From Streptomyces rubellomurinus (GTDB lineage Bacteria; Actinomycetota; Actinomycetes; Streptomycetales; Streptomycetaceae), in contig NZ_JZKH01000018.1 in assembly GCF_000961885.1 (NCBI RefSeq), positions 44,997 to 108,996 of the forward strand: 64,000 bases of DNA, read 5' to 3'. The translations under genes were made by a program, and so were the position numbers. This document shows, piece after piece, positions 23,816-32,266 of the stretch (positions are counted from its first letter, which is position 1; each line of letters opens with the position of its first letter). The notes beneath the pieces are model-generated. The model was given only the letters and a program-made list of their open reading frames with translations. It was not told the origin of the DNA and did not search any database.

Positions 23816-24955
23816 CTACCTCGAACGCCTCGAAGCGGGGTGGGGGACAGGGGCGCGGTAGGGCGTGCCCTTGGGGCGGTGGGAGGGTGCGTTGCCTCGT
23901 GCCCGCGACGGAGGTCCGCCCGTGGTCGCCGACGAGGCCTTGGCCGAGGCGGTCACCACCGGAGCGGACGCGAGGCCGTCGTGCGTCGGCCGGTGCAGCG
24001 CCTCGGCGGTGGCGTGGACCAGGCGCGGGACGAGGGCGGAGACGGGGCCGGCCTCCCACGAGCGGTCGCGCAGCAGCCGGGCCAGGTGAGCGGGCACGGA
24101 TCGGCCGTCGTCCTCCAGCCGGGCCATCCGGGCCGCCAACAGCGGCCACTGGCGGGCGTTCACCAGCAGCGCGGCCTCCCGTTCCCGCCCCGCCAACGCC
24201 AGATGTACGCATCGAACGTAGCGCGCGTTCTCGGCCTCGCTGACACCCAGCTGCGCCAGCGCCCGTCGACGGTCGCCGAGGTCGAGGTCCGGCGGCAGGT
24301 CCAGACCGACCGTCAGCGGGCCGTACGAGCGGACCGCATCCCGGCTCGGCCCGGCCGACGTACGCCGGCCCGCGTCGAGCACCCGGCTGATCGCCTGGTC
24401 GACGCCGACGCCCTCGGCGTGCGCGGCCGCCAGGAGCTGCCGGACGTCGACGCCGCGTTCCCGCAGCGCGTTCATCGTGGCCGCCAGCCCGGGCCACGCG
24501 GGGGAGGACAGGATCGCCTCGCGAACCGGACCCGCCGGCATCGTCGAGCGCAACAGCCCCGCCCACTCCTCCGTTCCCTCCGCGGCGGTCCGCGCCGCGT
24601 CAGCCGCCACCGAGTCCCGCACCAGAACGGCGATCTCGCCCACCCGCGGAAGGAACTGCTCCAGGTCGACACCGGCACGGCGCAGCGCGACCAACTGCTG
24701 CGCCATGGCCGGCCAGTCCGCGCCGGACATCAAGGCCCACGCCACGTCGGGGGAGACCAGGGCCTTGAGATCGCCGGCCGCTTCCGGGACGGCCTGGCCG
24801 GGCGGCGGCAACGGCTGCTCACCACCCGCCCTGCGTTGGGCCGCGCGCCGCACCGCGTCCGCCACGGCCAGGACCAGGCGGACGGCCATGGCGGAGGTCT
24901 GCACCGCCTCGCCGACCGCCTCGGCGAAGGGCTCGCCCGGATAGGGCATCGTCAT
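23816..24955 (-). CDS. Mobilisation-associated protein of unknown function
   Basis: 379 residues, 14 bases after the relaxase stop and so probably in the same operon. The body is helical with two similar units: WALMSGADWPAMAQQLVALR with RAGVDLEQFLPRV, and ILSSPAWPGLAATMNALRER with GVDVRQLLAAA. A third related segment, LLVNARQWPLLAARMARLED, follows. The relaxase C-terminus has the same kind of unit (LMDPAWPDLCLRLAALERLG), hinting at shared ancestry or a shared binding surface. The last 60 residues are basic and low-complexity. A role in DNA transfer is inferred from context only. Confidence 0.6.
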   Translation of the reverse strand: MTMPYPGEPFAEAVGEAVQTSAMAVRLVLAVADAVRRAAQRRAGGEQPLPPPGQAVPEAAGDLKALVSPDVAWALMSGADWPAMAQQLVALRRAGVDLEQFLPRVGEIAVLVRDSVAADAARTAAEGTEEWAGLLRSTMPAGPVREAILSSPAWPGLAATMNALRERGVDVRQLLAAAHAEGVGVDQAISRVLDAGRRTSAGPSRDAVRSYGPLTVGLDLPPDLDLGDRRRALAQLGVSEAENARYVRCVHLALAGREREAALLVNARQWPLLAARMARLEDDGRSVPAHLARLLRDRSWEAGPVSALVPRLVHATAEALHRPTHDGLASAPVVTASAKASSATTGGPPSRARGNAPSHRPKGTPYRAPVPHPASRRSR

Positions 24956-24969
24956 CGTGCTCTCCCGTC

Positions 24970-26664
24970 TCAGCGGACCCGGTTGGGTCCGTCCCGATCA
25001 CTGCGAACGTGTGCGGCGGCTGCTGCCGGCGAGGAAGGCGTTCTGGCGCCGCCCGGAGCAGCCGGAGGGGGATCGGACGCACGGTCGTGAGCGGCGAGCC
25101 AGCCGTCCAGCCGCCAGACCAGCACCTGGGCGATCGAGCCCGCCGAGTGGAGCTCGCGTCGAGCCGCCACGGCCGCCAGGACCGACCCGGCGTCGATGCC
25201 CAGCCGCTCCAGGGCGGCAAGACGCAGGCACAGGTCCGGCCAGGCGGGATCCATCAGCACCGTCGACGCGTGGGCAGGAAGAGCCCTCGTCAGCAGAAAC
25301 GCTCCGTCCGACTCCGTCCCCCGCCGCGCACGCGGCCGGGCGACGTCACCCGCCGCCGCTCCGGTGCCCACCTCCACCGCCTCGCGCAACACCCGCCCCG
25401 CCCGCCCCGCAGCCTCGGCCTGCAACCCGAACCCCTGCTCCTCGTGCCAACGCTGCGCCGCCGCGACGGCCGTGACGAGGGCAAGGAGGAAGCCGAGGAA
25501 CGCGGCCGTGTCGTTGCGACCCGACGCCGCAGCCGCCGAGGAGAGGACCCGCGCCGACGAACGGAACAGCGCCCGCGCCTGCCCGTCGAGGTCGCGCTTG
25601 CCCGGTGCCCGGGCGGCCCGCTCGAACGCGGTCGCGCACTCGCGCAGACGAGCTCGGACAACGGGCGGCGCAGCACCAGGTGCCAGGACGAGGAGATCGC
25701 CGAGCGCCGCCACGTCACCCGCCCCCCGGGGCGCTCCCGCCCCGCCGAGGTGCTCGGAGGCCGCGAGAACGCCGCGTTCGAGCATCGGCCAGAGCGCGGA
25801 CGGCGACACCTCCGGTGTCGGGGCCGGCAGGCGCTGCCAGCGCTCGCGAACCCGCGGGAGCGACAGATCGTAGGCCAGACTCGAACCCCCGAACCACACC
25901 GCGCGATGCCCCCGATCGCGGTCGCCCGGCAGCGCCACCGCATAGCCCGCGGGGGAGCCGCCGCCCGGGGCGGCACGGCGGGCGACCCGCACCCCGGAGG
26001 AGCGGAGCCGGGCGAAGAAGTCCTCCTCGTCCGCCGCGCCGGCCGCCGCCACGCGAACCGTCCGCTCGAGCTGCTCGCGCACGCTCTCCGTAAGCCGTCG
26101 ACGTACGGCCTTGCGCGTCTCGCCGGTCGTGGGCCACCGCTTGGCGGTCCGGTCCCCGGACGTCAACCGGCGCAGACCCCACCTCGCCTCGAACCGCCGG
26201 GCGAGCTGCTGCATGCGCACGATGTCCTGCCACAGATTGGGCTGGATCCCGTCCTGGCGCGCCTTCGTCGCCACGATGTGGATGTGGTCCCACGCATGAC
26301 GAACCGCCACCCACCGGCAACCCCACGGATCACCGTGCGGGGCGATGCCCGCCGCGGCCATCATCCCCCGCGCGACCTCGGCCCACTGCTCGTCCGACAA
26401 CACCGGATCATCAGGCGCGACCCGCACCGCCACGTGGTAGACGTGCTCGGACGGCACACTGCCCCGCAACGCCCGAACCGGCGCGTCGAGCAGCAACGCC
26501 AAGTCCCCGATCGCCACCTCCGCCGACCGCGCCGGATCGGGCACCCACGGCGCCCAGGCCGCGACCATCCGGGGATCCTCGTGCTCGTCCCGCTTGCCCG
26601 GGCCGTACAGGTAATGCAGCAGCCCCGACGTGTCGCTCCCGCCCCTCGCCCGCTTGGGAATCAC
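24970..26664 (-). CDS. mobA: Relaxase / mobilisation nuclease
   Basis: 564 residues. The N-terminal ~260 residues form a MobA/VirD2-like relaxase domain. Motif III is visible as HAWDHIHIVATKARQDG (His-x-x-Asp-His-x-His) and EHVYHVAVRVAP precedes it as in the Relaxase/VirD2 family. It would nick one strand at oriT and pilot it into a recipient. I could not place the nicking Tyr with confidence; Y18 or Y20 in LLHYLYGPGK is the best candidate. The C-terminal half is helical and contains units shared with the downstream protein. ATG at 26664 overlaps the mobC stop (ATGA). The module is mobilisable only: no transfer-channel gene is present. Confidence 0.85.
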   Translation of the reverse strand: MIPKRARGGSDTSGLLHYLYGPGKRDEHEDPRMVAAWAPWVPDPARSAEVAIGDLALLLDAPVRALRGSVPSEHVYHVAVRVAPDDPVLSDEQWAEVARGMMAAAGIAPHGDPWGCRWVAVRHAWDHIHIVATKARQDGIQPNLWQDIVRMQQLARRFEARWGLRRLTSGDRTAKRWPTTGETRKAVRRRLTESVREQLERTVRVAAAGAADEEDFFARLRSSGVRVARRAAPGGGSPAGYAVALPGDRDRGHRAVWFGGSSLAYDLSLPRVRERWQRLPAPTPEVSPSALWPMLERGVLAASEHLGGAGAPRGAGDVAALGDLLVLAPGAAPPVVRARLRECATAFERAARAPGKRDLDGQARALFRSSARVLSSAAAASGRNDTAAFLGFLLALVTAVAAAQRWHEEQGFGLQAEAAGRAGRVLREAVEVGTGAAAGDVARPRARRGTESDGAFLLTRALPAHASTVLMDPAWPDLCLRLAALERLGIDAGSVLAAVAARRELHSAGSIAQVLVWRLDGWLAAHDRASDPPPAAPGGARTPSSPAAAAAHVRSDRDGPNRVR

Positions 26665-27038
26665 CAGCGCGCCGCCCGCTCCCGCATCAGCTGCAACGTG
26701 GCGCGATCGACCCGCCGCACGGCCTCCTCGACGAACCGCGCCACCGAACCGGCACCGCCCCCGCCCACCCCGGCCGACTCACCGAGGCGGACCAGCTCCC
26801 CGCGCGACCGGATCAGCTCCTCGAGCACCTCGCGGGCATCCGCCGACACCGGCACCAGCTGGTCCTTCGCGACCGCCAACGCCTTGCGAGCGGCCCAAGC
26901 CGACACCGCCATGCCCTCGCGCTTCGCGGCCTCCCGCACGATGGTCAGCTCGGCCTCGTTGTACGCCAGATTCACCCGGTACGACCGCGGCGACTCCATC
27001 TGCCGCTCCCGCCGCCGCGCCCCCTGACCAGCACCCAC
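26661..27038 (-). CDS. mobC: MobC-like relaxosome accessory protein
   Basis: 125 residues from GTG 27038, chosen because AGGAGG lies six bases upstream; an earlier GTG at 27059 has a weaker context. The ribbon-helix-helix start (YRVNLAYNEAELTIVREAAK then REGMAVSAWAARKAL) and C-terminal helix (VRRVDRATLQLMRERAARW) match MobC-type proteins, which bind oriT and help the relaxase open the DNA. A four-base overlap couples it to the relaxase. Confidence 0.8.
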   Translation of the reverse strand: MGAGQGARRRERQMESPRSYRVNLAYNEAELTIVREAAKREGMAVSAWAARKALAVAKDQLVPVSADAREVLEELIRSRGELVRLGESAGVGGGGAGSVARFVEEAVRRVDRATLQLMRERAARW

Positions 27039-27233
27039 CTCGACCCTCCTCGACCTCACGGAACCGCTGCGCGGAAGGACAGCGATCGCGGGCCCTCCCG
27101 CCGCGTCACTCTGCTGCGCCGACGCGTCGTCCGCCCGCCGCTACGCCGGTGTGCGAACCGAAAATCGCTGACACGGGTGACCCTCCGGAGTCGATCCACG
27201 ATCAGGGACGATCGTGCCCGTACGATCCCGGCC
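27039..27233. other. Probable oriT / divergent promoter region
   Basis: This 195-bp gap lies between the minus-strand mob operon and the plus-strand AT-hook gene. It contains inverted-repeat material around 27196-27225 with repeated CGATC/GATCG elements (ACGATC, GACGATCGTG, TACGATCC). In mobilisable elements oriT is commonly next to mobC. Location is inferred; no nic-site motif could be matched. Confidence 0.4.
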
Positions 27234-27566
27234 ATGACGAGAGAAGACGAGTTCCTGCGACGGATGCGCGAGATCCAGGACGACCGTGAGAAGGCCATCG
27301 TCCCGCTCGCCGCCATCATGACGGAGCGCCGCCGCCTGAAGGACCTGCTGGCCGAGACCGAAGCACCGTACGGGCGGGCCTACGCCGCCGCCGAGGCCGC
27401 AGGCTGGAGCGCCGAGGAGCTCTCAAGACTGGGTGCGGAAGCGCCCACCCGCCGTCCCAAGGGAAGGCCCCGGAAGCACGCCTCGGCCGCCAACAACGCG
27501 ATCCCGGTTCCGTCGTCCGGTGACACGGAAGCCGCGGCGGCGGCGGTGCACAGCCCGGCCGATTGA
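27234..27566 (+). CDS. Small protein with AT-hook-like motif, divergent from mobC
   Basis: 110 residues from ATG 27234 (MTREDEFLRRMREIQDDREK). The N-terminal ~75 residues are a charged helical region (IVPLAAIMTERRRLKDLLAE, AAAEAAGWSAEELSRLG). An AT-hook-like PKGRPRKH follows, then a low-complexity tail. The motif suggests DNA binding. Its position beside the presumed oriT suggests a regulator or relaxosome helper, but this is context only. Confidence 0.6.
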   Translation: MTREDEFLRRMREIQDDREKAIVPLAAIMTERRRLKDLLAETEAPYGRAYAAAEAAGWSAEELSRLGAEAPTRRPKGRPRKHASAANNAIPVPSSGDTEAAAAAVHSPAD

Positions 27567-27597
27567 CGGTCATTGGGCGGGCCAGCCAGCGAGTTAG

Positions 27598-27611
27598 TGT
27601 CATTTGTGACA
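27598..27611. promoter_or_regulatory. Short inverted repeat, possible operator
   Basis: TGTCA-TTTG-TGACA lies 31 bases after the AT-hook gene. It is more A/T-rich than its surroundings. No gene starts just downstream, so its role is unclear. The remainder of 27567-27861 shows no gene. Confidence 0.3.
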
Positions 27612-27861
27612 TCAATCCCCGGCCGGAGGGCGCATCGGGTTCGGCTCCAACCCGCAGGCGTCGCGCCGGGCCGGCGCCGGAGCGGCGGTGCTCTGCGATC
27701 GGATGAGGGTCCGTCCGGCGGATCTTGTGGCCGTCTGACAATGGGATCGGTCACGCGATACGCCAAGCGCGCCTGCGTCTTCGCCGGAACCGCCTCCGTG
27801 GCACCGATCCGCCTCTGGTTCCAGCCTTGAGCGGCGGCCTTCGTGCCCCCGCTGGACGAGA

Positions 27862-28425
27862 TCAGTAGCGTCCGAGCATTTCGTCGGCCGGAATGCAGTC
27901 GCTCATGGTGTTGGCCCAGTCGTTGGGCCTGCCGAGGACCAGCCGCGTCAGCAGCCTGTCACCGGCTCGCTGAGCGCACGGCATGATGCCCAGCTCCTGC
28001 GAGCCGATGTCGCCACCCGGTGTGATCTCGACCCTCCTGTTGGTGCTCTCCAGGTAGGCGGCGAGCTCATCCGAAAGCTCGGAGGGAGGCCGGCCGACCA
28101 GTCGCATCCCCTCCAACGTGACCTGGGGACCGGTCAGGGCGTCGACCGCAATGCAGGTCAGTCCCATCGGGCCCACGTAGTAGGCCACCACGTCCGTGCG
28201 ATGGAAGGGGGCGTCCACCGCACGGAACCTCGTACGCAACTGCTTGAACGGGCCCGACTTGCCGAGCTCGGAAGCCGGGTCGGACGTGAAGCCGCATGCC
28301 AGCATCGCGCCGGTCGCCTCCTCCACGCTCATGCCGAACCGCAGTGGGCCGACGCGCTCCAGAGGCGCGCAGTCCCAGAGCTTTCGGTCGGAGTCGGCCA
28401 CCACGGTCCACGGGGCCGACCACAC
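27862..28425 (-). CDS. Hypothetical protein
   Basis: 187 residues from GTG 28425, well supported by AAAGGAG nine bases upstream. The sequence has a compact domain: LERVGPLRFGMSVEEATGAM, RFRAVDAPFHRTDVVAYYVG, LTCIAVDALTGPQVTLEGMR, then YLESTNRRVEITPGGDIGS and a Cys near each end (MPCAQRAG, SDCIPAD). 'VGPLRFGMS..E' is a pattern I have seen in streptomycete orphan genes near toxin-immunity loci, but I cannot name the family. No signal or membrane segment. Confidence 0.6.
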   Translation of the reverse strand: MWSAPWTVVADSDRKLWDCAPLERVGPLRFGMSVEEATGAMLACGFTSDPASELGKSGPFKQLRTRFRAVDAPFHRTDVVAYYVGPMGLTCIAVDALTGPQVTLEGMRLVGRPPSELSDELAAYLESTNRRVEITPGGDIGSQELGIMPCAQRAGDRLLTRLVLGRPNDWANTMSDCIPADEMLGRY

Positions 28426-29086
28426 GTCGAGCAGCTCCTTTCGGTGATCACGTCGATATGGCGCCGACGACTATAACCCTGGAGACCTCCGTGATCCGCC
28501 GGGCGGACCCTGGCGGCTTCGGCTGCTGGTGCGGGTGTGGGGCCTTGATCGTTATCGCGGGGAACCGGGCGGGTCAGTCGTTGGCCCCGGGGCGTCGCGC
28601 CCGGCAGGCAGCGCCCACAAGGCAGATGGCGGCGATGTTGGCGACCTCCGGAACGGTCACCTTGGCGACACCTGGGTGCCGCCGCAGCAGCCCGGCGCTG
28701 CGCCCTACCTGGGAGTCGTAGCACCGACTACCGGCGGGTGTCCGCGTACTGATCTGAGTGCTCCAGCGGGTACGGAGTTGAGTGCACCACCGACCGTCTT
28801 ACGACTCGGTCCGCGATTGAGGTTCAGACGTGCCGGCCTGGCGGGTCGACTGATGGCTGATCAGCAGGCGGTTTGCCGGGCCGACGCGAGCCGCCGCGCG
28901 GGTCCTCGGTCATCGCTCGCCACGGCAAGATCGAACTGATGAGGCTGGTTGATTTTGGCTAGTGCTGCTGTTCGCCTCACTTCGTCCGGCTTGAACGGAG
29001 CGGGGAGTCTGGGGAGTGGCGAGCGACCGTCATCGGGGGCGATCGGCTGAGTCCTGCTTGATCACGCGCGTGTAGGGTGCGCTGTC
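28426..29086. other. Noncoding stretch with IS-end remnant
   Basis: No convincing gene. From 28808 the sequence GCGATTGAGGTTCAGACGTG, then GGCGGGTCGACTGATGGCTG and ATCAGCAGGCGGTTTGCCGG, parallels 221-286, the 3' flank of the intact transposase at 269-1276, with roughly four of five bases kept. The remainder up to the HIT gene is not recognisable. Confidence 0.5.
28808..28880 (-). mobile_element. Eroded end of an IS related to the element at 0.2-1.3 kb
   Basis: See the match described for 28426-29086. The last codons of the transposase (RQTAC* on the minus strand) can be aligned but the gene body is gone. Confidence 0.5.
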
Positions 29087-29587
29087 ATGGTTGATGATTG
29101 GCGGGACGACAGGATCGGCAGTGCCCTGAAAGGCACGAATCCCACTGTGCTCCGGCGGCTTGACGCCAGCTTCGCGGTGATTGGCGACGTGCAGTTCCTG
29201 CCAGGGTATTCGGTTTTGTTGGTGGACGAGCCCGATGTGGAGCGTCTGTCCGATCTCCCGCGGAGCAAGCGGATGGCGTTCCTGGCGGACATGGATCGGC
29301 TGGGAGAGGCGGTGGAGCGGGCCTGCCGGCGTATGGACCGGGAGTTCCGGCGGGTGAACCTGGAGATCCTCGGCAATACCGACGGTTTTCTGCACGCGCA
29401 TGTGTGGCCTCGGTTCGAGTGGGAGAGTGCGGATCTCGTCCGTTACCCGGTGTGGCTGTATCCCGCGGAGAACTGGCGCGATCCCGCAAGTGCGCTCGGG
29501 CCGGAGCACGACGCCTTGCGCGAAGCGATCGGCCACGAGCTCGATGTGCTGTCGGCTCCGGCTACCGGTCCGGAAAACGCGGGATGA
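29087..29587 (+). CDS. HIT-domain family hydrolase-like protein
   Basis: 166 residues from ATG 29087. The centre reads RRVNLEILGNTDGFLHAHVW then PRFEWE, which corresponds to the HxHxx active-site strand of the histidine-triad fold (LHAHVWPRF), with the upstream GYSVLLVDEPDVERLSDLPR as the usual 'G..ll..k.H...l.dL' strand. Members hydrolyse dinucleoside polyphosphates or nucleotide conjugates. The third His of the triad is replaced (HAHVWPR), so activity may be altered. It stands alone between IS debris. Confidence 0.75.
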   Translation: MVDDWRDDRIGSALKGTNPTVLRRLDASFAVIGDVQFLPGYSVLLVDEPDVERLSDLPRSKRMAFLADMDRLGEAVERACRRMDREFRRVNLEILGNTDGFLHAHVWPRFEWESADLVRYPVWLYPAENWRDPASALGPEHDALREAIGHELDVLSAPATGPENAG

Positions 29588-29689
29588 GACACGCAGGGGA
29601 GGGGCGGCCGTGAGGTCGCTCCTCCCCGACGACCGGGTGCCATCCGGTCGAAGCGCCACAGCCTGCGACCTTGGCTTCGACGACCGACA

Positions 29690-29872
29690 GCGCGGCCAGG
29701 TCCTTGGCCTTGCGCGGGTCGAGCTCGGGCTGGACCGAGAAGTCGTAGTCGTCCAGTGTCTTGTGGTGCGGCAGCTTCGACAGTCTCAAGCCCTGGCGAA
29801 AGCGGCGGTCGTCGCGAACGGCCAGTTCCTCGGCGAGGAGGAAGTCGAGGAAGTCGAGGTAGCCCATCTTCG
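29690..29872 (-). pseudogene. C-terminal fragment of an IS21 istB helper ATPase
   Basis: Reads MGYLDFLDFLLAEELAVRDD, FRQGLRLSKLPHHKTLDDYD and FSVQPELDPRKAKDLAAL, which match the N-terminal region of IstB proteins (YL..LL..E...R...R..R.L..A.fP..KtLe.fDF..qp.l). The ATP-binding Walker motifs are absent, so the fragment is dead. It separates the HIT gene from a truncated membrane-protein gene. Confidence 0.7.
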
Positions 29873-29876
29873 CCAC

Positions 29877-30021
29877 CGCGAAGGCCGTCGCCGTGCAGAT
29901 GCTGGGCCTCCGGACCCTGGGCTTCGGCGAGAGCCGGGCTGAGGTCGTGATCAACGTACTGATCATTTCCACCGGCGCCTGGCGCCTCTGGTGGAAGGTC
30001 CCCGGCAGCCGCCCCGCCTGA
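29877..30021 (+). pseudogene. C-terminal fragment of a membrane-type protein
   Basis: A frame ending at TGA 30019-30021 reads AKAVAVQMLGLRTLGFGESR then AEVVINVLIISTGAWRLWWK and VPGSRPA. The hydrophobic VVINVLIISTGAWRLWW looks like a last transmembrane helix. It begins at the junction with the istB relic. Family not identified. Confidence 0.35.
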
Positions 30022-30168
30022 GCCGCCGTCCGGTCCCGGCGGGCCCGAACCGACCCGCCGGGGTCGGACGGCGGACGGGACCGGACTGACGCCTGATCGC
30101 GCCCGGCCGGCGCTGCTGACGCGCGGCGGCGGTCCCGGCGGAGTGAGCGGGGCCGCCGGGGCGGAGGC

Positions 30169-30720
30169 TCAGCGGTGGAAGACCTGGAGCTCCCGGACCG
30201 CGTCGTTGAAGTTGCCGCCGAGGGCGGGGGCCGGTAGGTCCATCGTCTTCTCCGCGTCGAGGGTGGACCACAGGTGGACGGCGTTGCAGTTGTTGTAGCC
30301 CTTCATCGACGAGACGCTGAGCGCCACGCCGAAGTAGTTCACGAGGTGGTAGCCGGTGGTGTCGCAGCCACCCGCGTCGCCGTAGAAGGCGTAGATGACG
30401 CCGCCGCCGTAGTCGACGTCCTTGAACTCCTCGAGCAGCAGGGTGCGGTCCATCCGCTGCTCGGCCGACCGGTCCACGCCGTCCGCCTGGGCGAGGGCGT
30501 CCTCGGGGGAGTCCGCCGAACACGCGCGCCCGAGCATCGGGGACCGGCCGTCCGCGCCGGGCGCGTGGCCGAGGACGGCGGCGCAGTACTGCACCGCCGG
30601 GATCGGCAGCGGGCGGGAGAGGAGCGGTGTGGCCGGGGCGGCGGGTGCGACGGCGACCGACCCGGTGAGGGCGAGGCCGGCGGCGAGCAGGGGTCCGACG
30701 ATCCTGCGCGCGATGCGCAT
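30169..30720 (-). CDS. Secreted beta/gamma-crystallin-like protein
   Basis: 183 residues. The Sec signal (MRIARRIVGPLLAAGLALTG, cleavage after AVAPAAPA) is followed by a 60-residue linker and a domain reading YHLVNYFGVALSVSSMKGYN, CNAVHLW and ALGGNFNDAVRELQVFH. The final NFNDAVREL motif is typical of crystallin-type and I36 peptidase-inhibitor-like proteins of Streptomyces. Cys pairs (VQYCAAVLG, RACSADS; GGCDTTG, NNCNAV) suggest two disulfides. Exact function unknown; small calcium-binding or inhibitor proteins of this fold are secreted by many relatives. Confidence 0.65.
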   Translation of the reverse strand: MRIARRIVGPLLAAGLALTGSVAVAPAAPATPLLSRPLPIPAVQYCAAVLGHAPGADGRSPMLGRACSADSPEDALAQADGVDRSAEQRMDRTLLLEEFKDVDYGGGVIYAFYGDAGGCDTTGYHLVNYFGVALSVSSMKGYNNCNAVHLWSTLDAEKTMDLPAPALGGNFNDAVRELQVFHR

Positions 30721-30915
30721 GGGGTACCTCCGGAGCGGTGGGTGGGACGGTGGCCGGGGACTCGGCCGCCGCGCTCATTCGACGGGCGGCTGGGCCCTGT
30801 TGACGATCCGACACACCGTCTGCCGCACTAGTCGTACGTATGCCACCGGATCGACGGGTGGGTCCGTGCGGGGCCGCGGGTTACGCCCAGGGGCGGCCGG
30901 CCGAGTCCGAGGTCG

Positions 30916-31533
30916 TCATCGGAGCAGTGCGAAGGTCAGGGCGGCGGTGCCGCCGAGTGCCGTGCCGGCGAGGATCTGGGCGTTCGTGTGGGCCTTGAGG
31001 ATGATGCGGGACCAGCCGATCGCGGCGGCGGCGAGGGCGGCGGGGAGCATCCGGGGGCCGAAGGCGAGCAGGAGGATCATGACGGTGCCGCCGGCGACCG
31101 AGTTGTGGATGGATATCTGCCAGCCGATGGTGACGAGGAGGGAGGAGACGAGTCCGACGAGCATCGCGACCACGAGGGCGGAGACGTCGGCCGGTGCGTT
31201 CAGGACGTGCAGCAGGGTGATGCCGGCGGCCACGGATATCAGGCTGAGGGTCATCGGGACGACCCGCTGTCGCCGGACCCGTATGTGTTTGTCGGTGAGC
31301 TCGCCGCGCTTCACCCCGAGCAGGACGATGCCGATGGGGACGACACCGCAGAACAGGGCGGCGAGGAGTCCCCAGCCGAGTCCGGCCCAGGAGCGGGTGC
31401 TGTGCCAGCCGACGAGCAGGAGCAGCGCGATCACGAGGTTGGCCGGGGCCAGGGCGTCCGTGATGATCTTGGCGGCCTTCTGCGCGGGCGTGGACTCGGA
31501 GAAGGCGGGCGGTGCGGGCGGGGTGAACGTCAC
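30916..31533 (-). CDS. PAP2-superfamily membrane phosphatase
   Basis: 205 residues with five or six membrane helices (LVIALLLLVGWHS, LGWGLLAALFCGVVPIGIVL, LSLISVAAGITLLHVLN, ALVVAMLVGLVSSLLVTIGW, MILLLAFGPRMLPAALAAAA). The PAP2 catalytic pieces are IHNSVAGG (as SxH) and WSRIILKAHTNAQILAG (SR-x5-H). It probably dephosphorylates a lipid phosphate in the membrane; the region ahead of the sites, VRRQRVVPM, is the KxxxxxxRP-like part. It ends 85 bases before the MarR gene starts on the same strand. Confidence 0.8.
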   Translation of the reverse strand: MTFTPPAPPAFSESTPAQKAAKIITDALAPANLVIALLLLVGWHSTRSWAGLGWGLLAALFCGVVPIGIVLLGVKRGELTDKHIRVRRQRVVPMTLSLISVAAGITLLHVLNAPADVSALVVAMLVGLVSSLLVTIGWQISIHNSVAGGTVMILLLAFGPRMLPAALAAAAIGWSRIILKAHTNAQILAGTALGGTAALTFALLR

Positions 31534-31617
31534 GGGGTTGCTCCGGTGAGAGTGGTGAGTCGCTCAAGACGTCCAGCGGCAGGGTCGCTGGCTTCCGGCT
31601 GCGCCTGCGCTCGCCGA

Positions 31618-32142
31618 TCAGTGCCCTTTCGCGTCCCCCGCGCGCCCTCGCTCCTTCAACTGGCCCAGTGAGTCCACGTATTTGAGCATCAGGCGGGCGA
31701 ACTCCAGGCGGTCGTGTTCGGCCCAGTCGGCGGTGATGTACTCGAACGCGGCGCGCTGGTGGCGGCGGAACCGGGCCATCAGCTCGGTGCCCTCGGGGCT
31801 GAGGTGGAGGACGGTGCGGCGGCCGTCCTGCTGGGAGGCGGCGCGCAGCAGGTAGCCGGCCTTGATGTTGTCGGTGACCATCCGGCTCGCGACCGAGGGG
31901 TCGACGCCGAGGAGTTCGGCCACGGCGCCGACGGTGATCTCCTTCTCGGAGTCGCGGGTGTGCTCCATGACGAGGCCGAGCACCAGGGTGCGGCTCAGGT
32001 CCTTGGCCGAGATCGGGTTCTCGACCTCCAGCAGGGAGGTGCGGCGCAGCTTTCCGAACGCCGGGCCGACCGCGTTCAGCAGTTCGTCGGCCGTCAGCTC
32101 CTCGGTCGCCGGCTGCTCCTGCGGTGCGTCGTTCGTCGTCAT
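31618..32142 (-). CDS. MarR-family regulator
   Basis: 174 residues. A winged helix-turn-helix occupies about 65-135 (KEITVGAVAELLGVDPSVAS, RMVTDNIKAGYLLRAASQQD, GRRTVLHLSPEGTELM), the classic MarR shape with a DGRRT wing. It is divergent from the NmrA-like gene at 32267, whose promoter lies in the shared 124-bp gap with a palindrome at 32198-32213. It probably represses that gene and itself in response to a small molecule. Confidence 0.85.
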   Translation of the reverse strand: MTTNDAPQEQPATEELTADELLNAVGPAFGKLRRTSLLEVENPISAKDLSRTLVLGLVMEHTRDSEKEITVGAVAELLGVDPSVASRMVTDNIKAGYLLRAASQQDGRRTVLHLSPEGTELMARFRRHQRAAFEYITADWAEHDRLEFARLMLKYVDSLGQLKERGRAGDAKGH

Positions 32143-32197
32143 GCGCCCATCCTAGTATCCATGACCTCAGGAAGGCATGTGTTGACATGAAAATACG

Positions 32198-32213
32198 TGC
32201 ATGTGAGCATGCA
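32198..32213. promoter_or_regulatory. Candidate MarR operator
   Basis: TGCATG-TGAG-CATGCA between the divergent MarR and NmrA-like genes, with a TTGACA box just before it at 32182-32187. This is an A/T-rich island in a very G/C-rich region. Confidence 0.6.
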
Positions 32214-32266
32214 TATGTTCGCAAGCATCGTTGCGACAGCCGATGCCATCACTTTCGGGGGTTCCC

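Noticed and set aside
25009..27027. Plus-strand open frame of 672 codons opposite the relaxase
   Set aside because: Arg-rich shadow; relaxase HxxDHxH motif lies on the minus strand.
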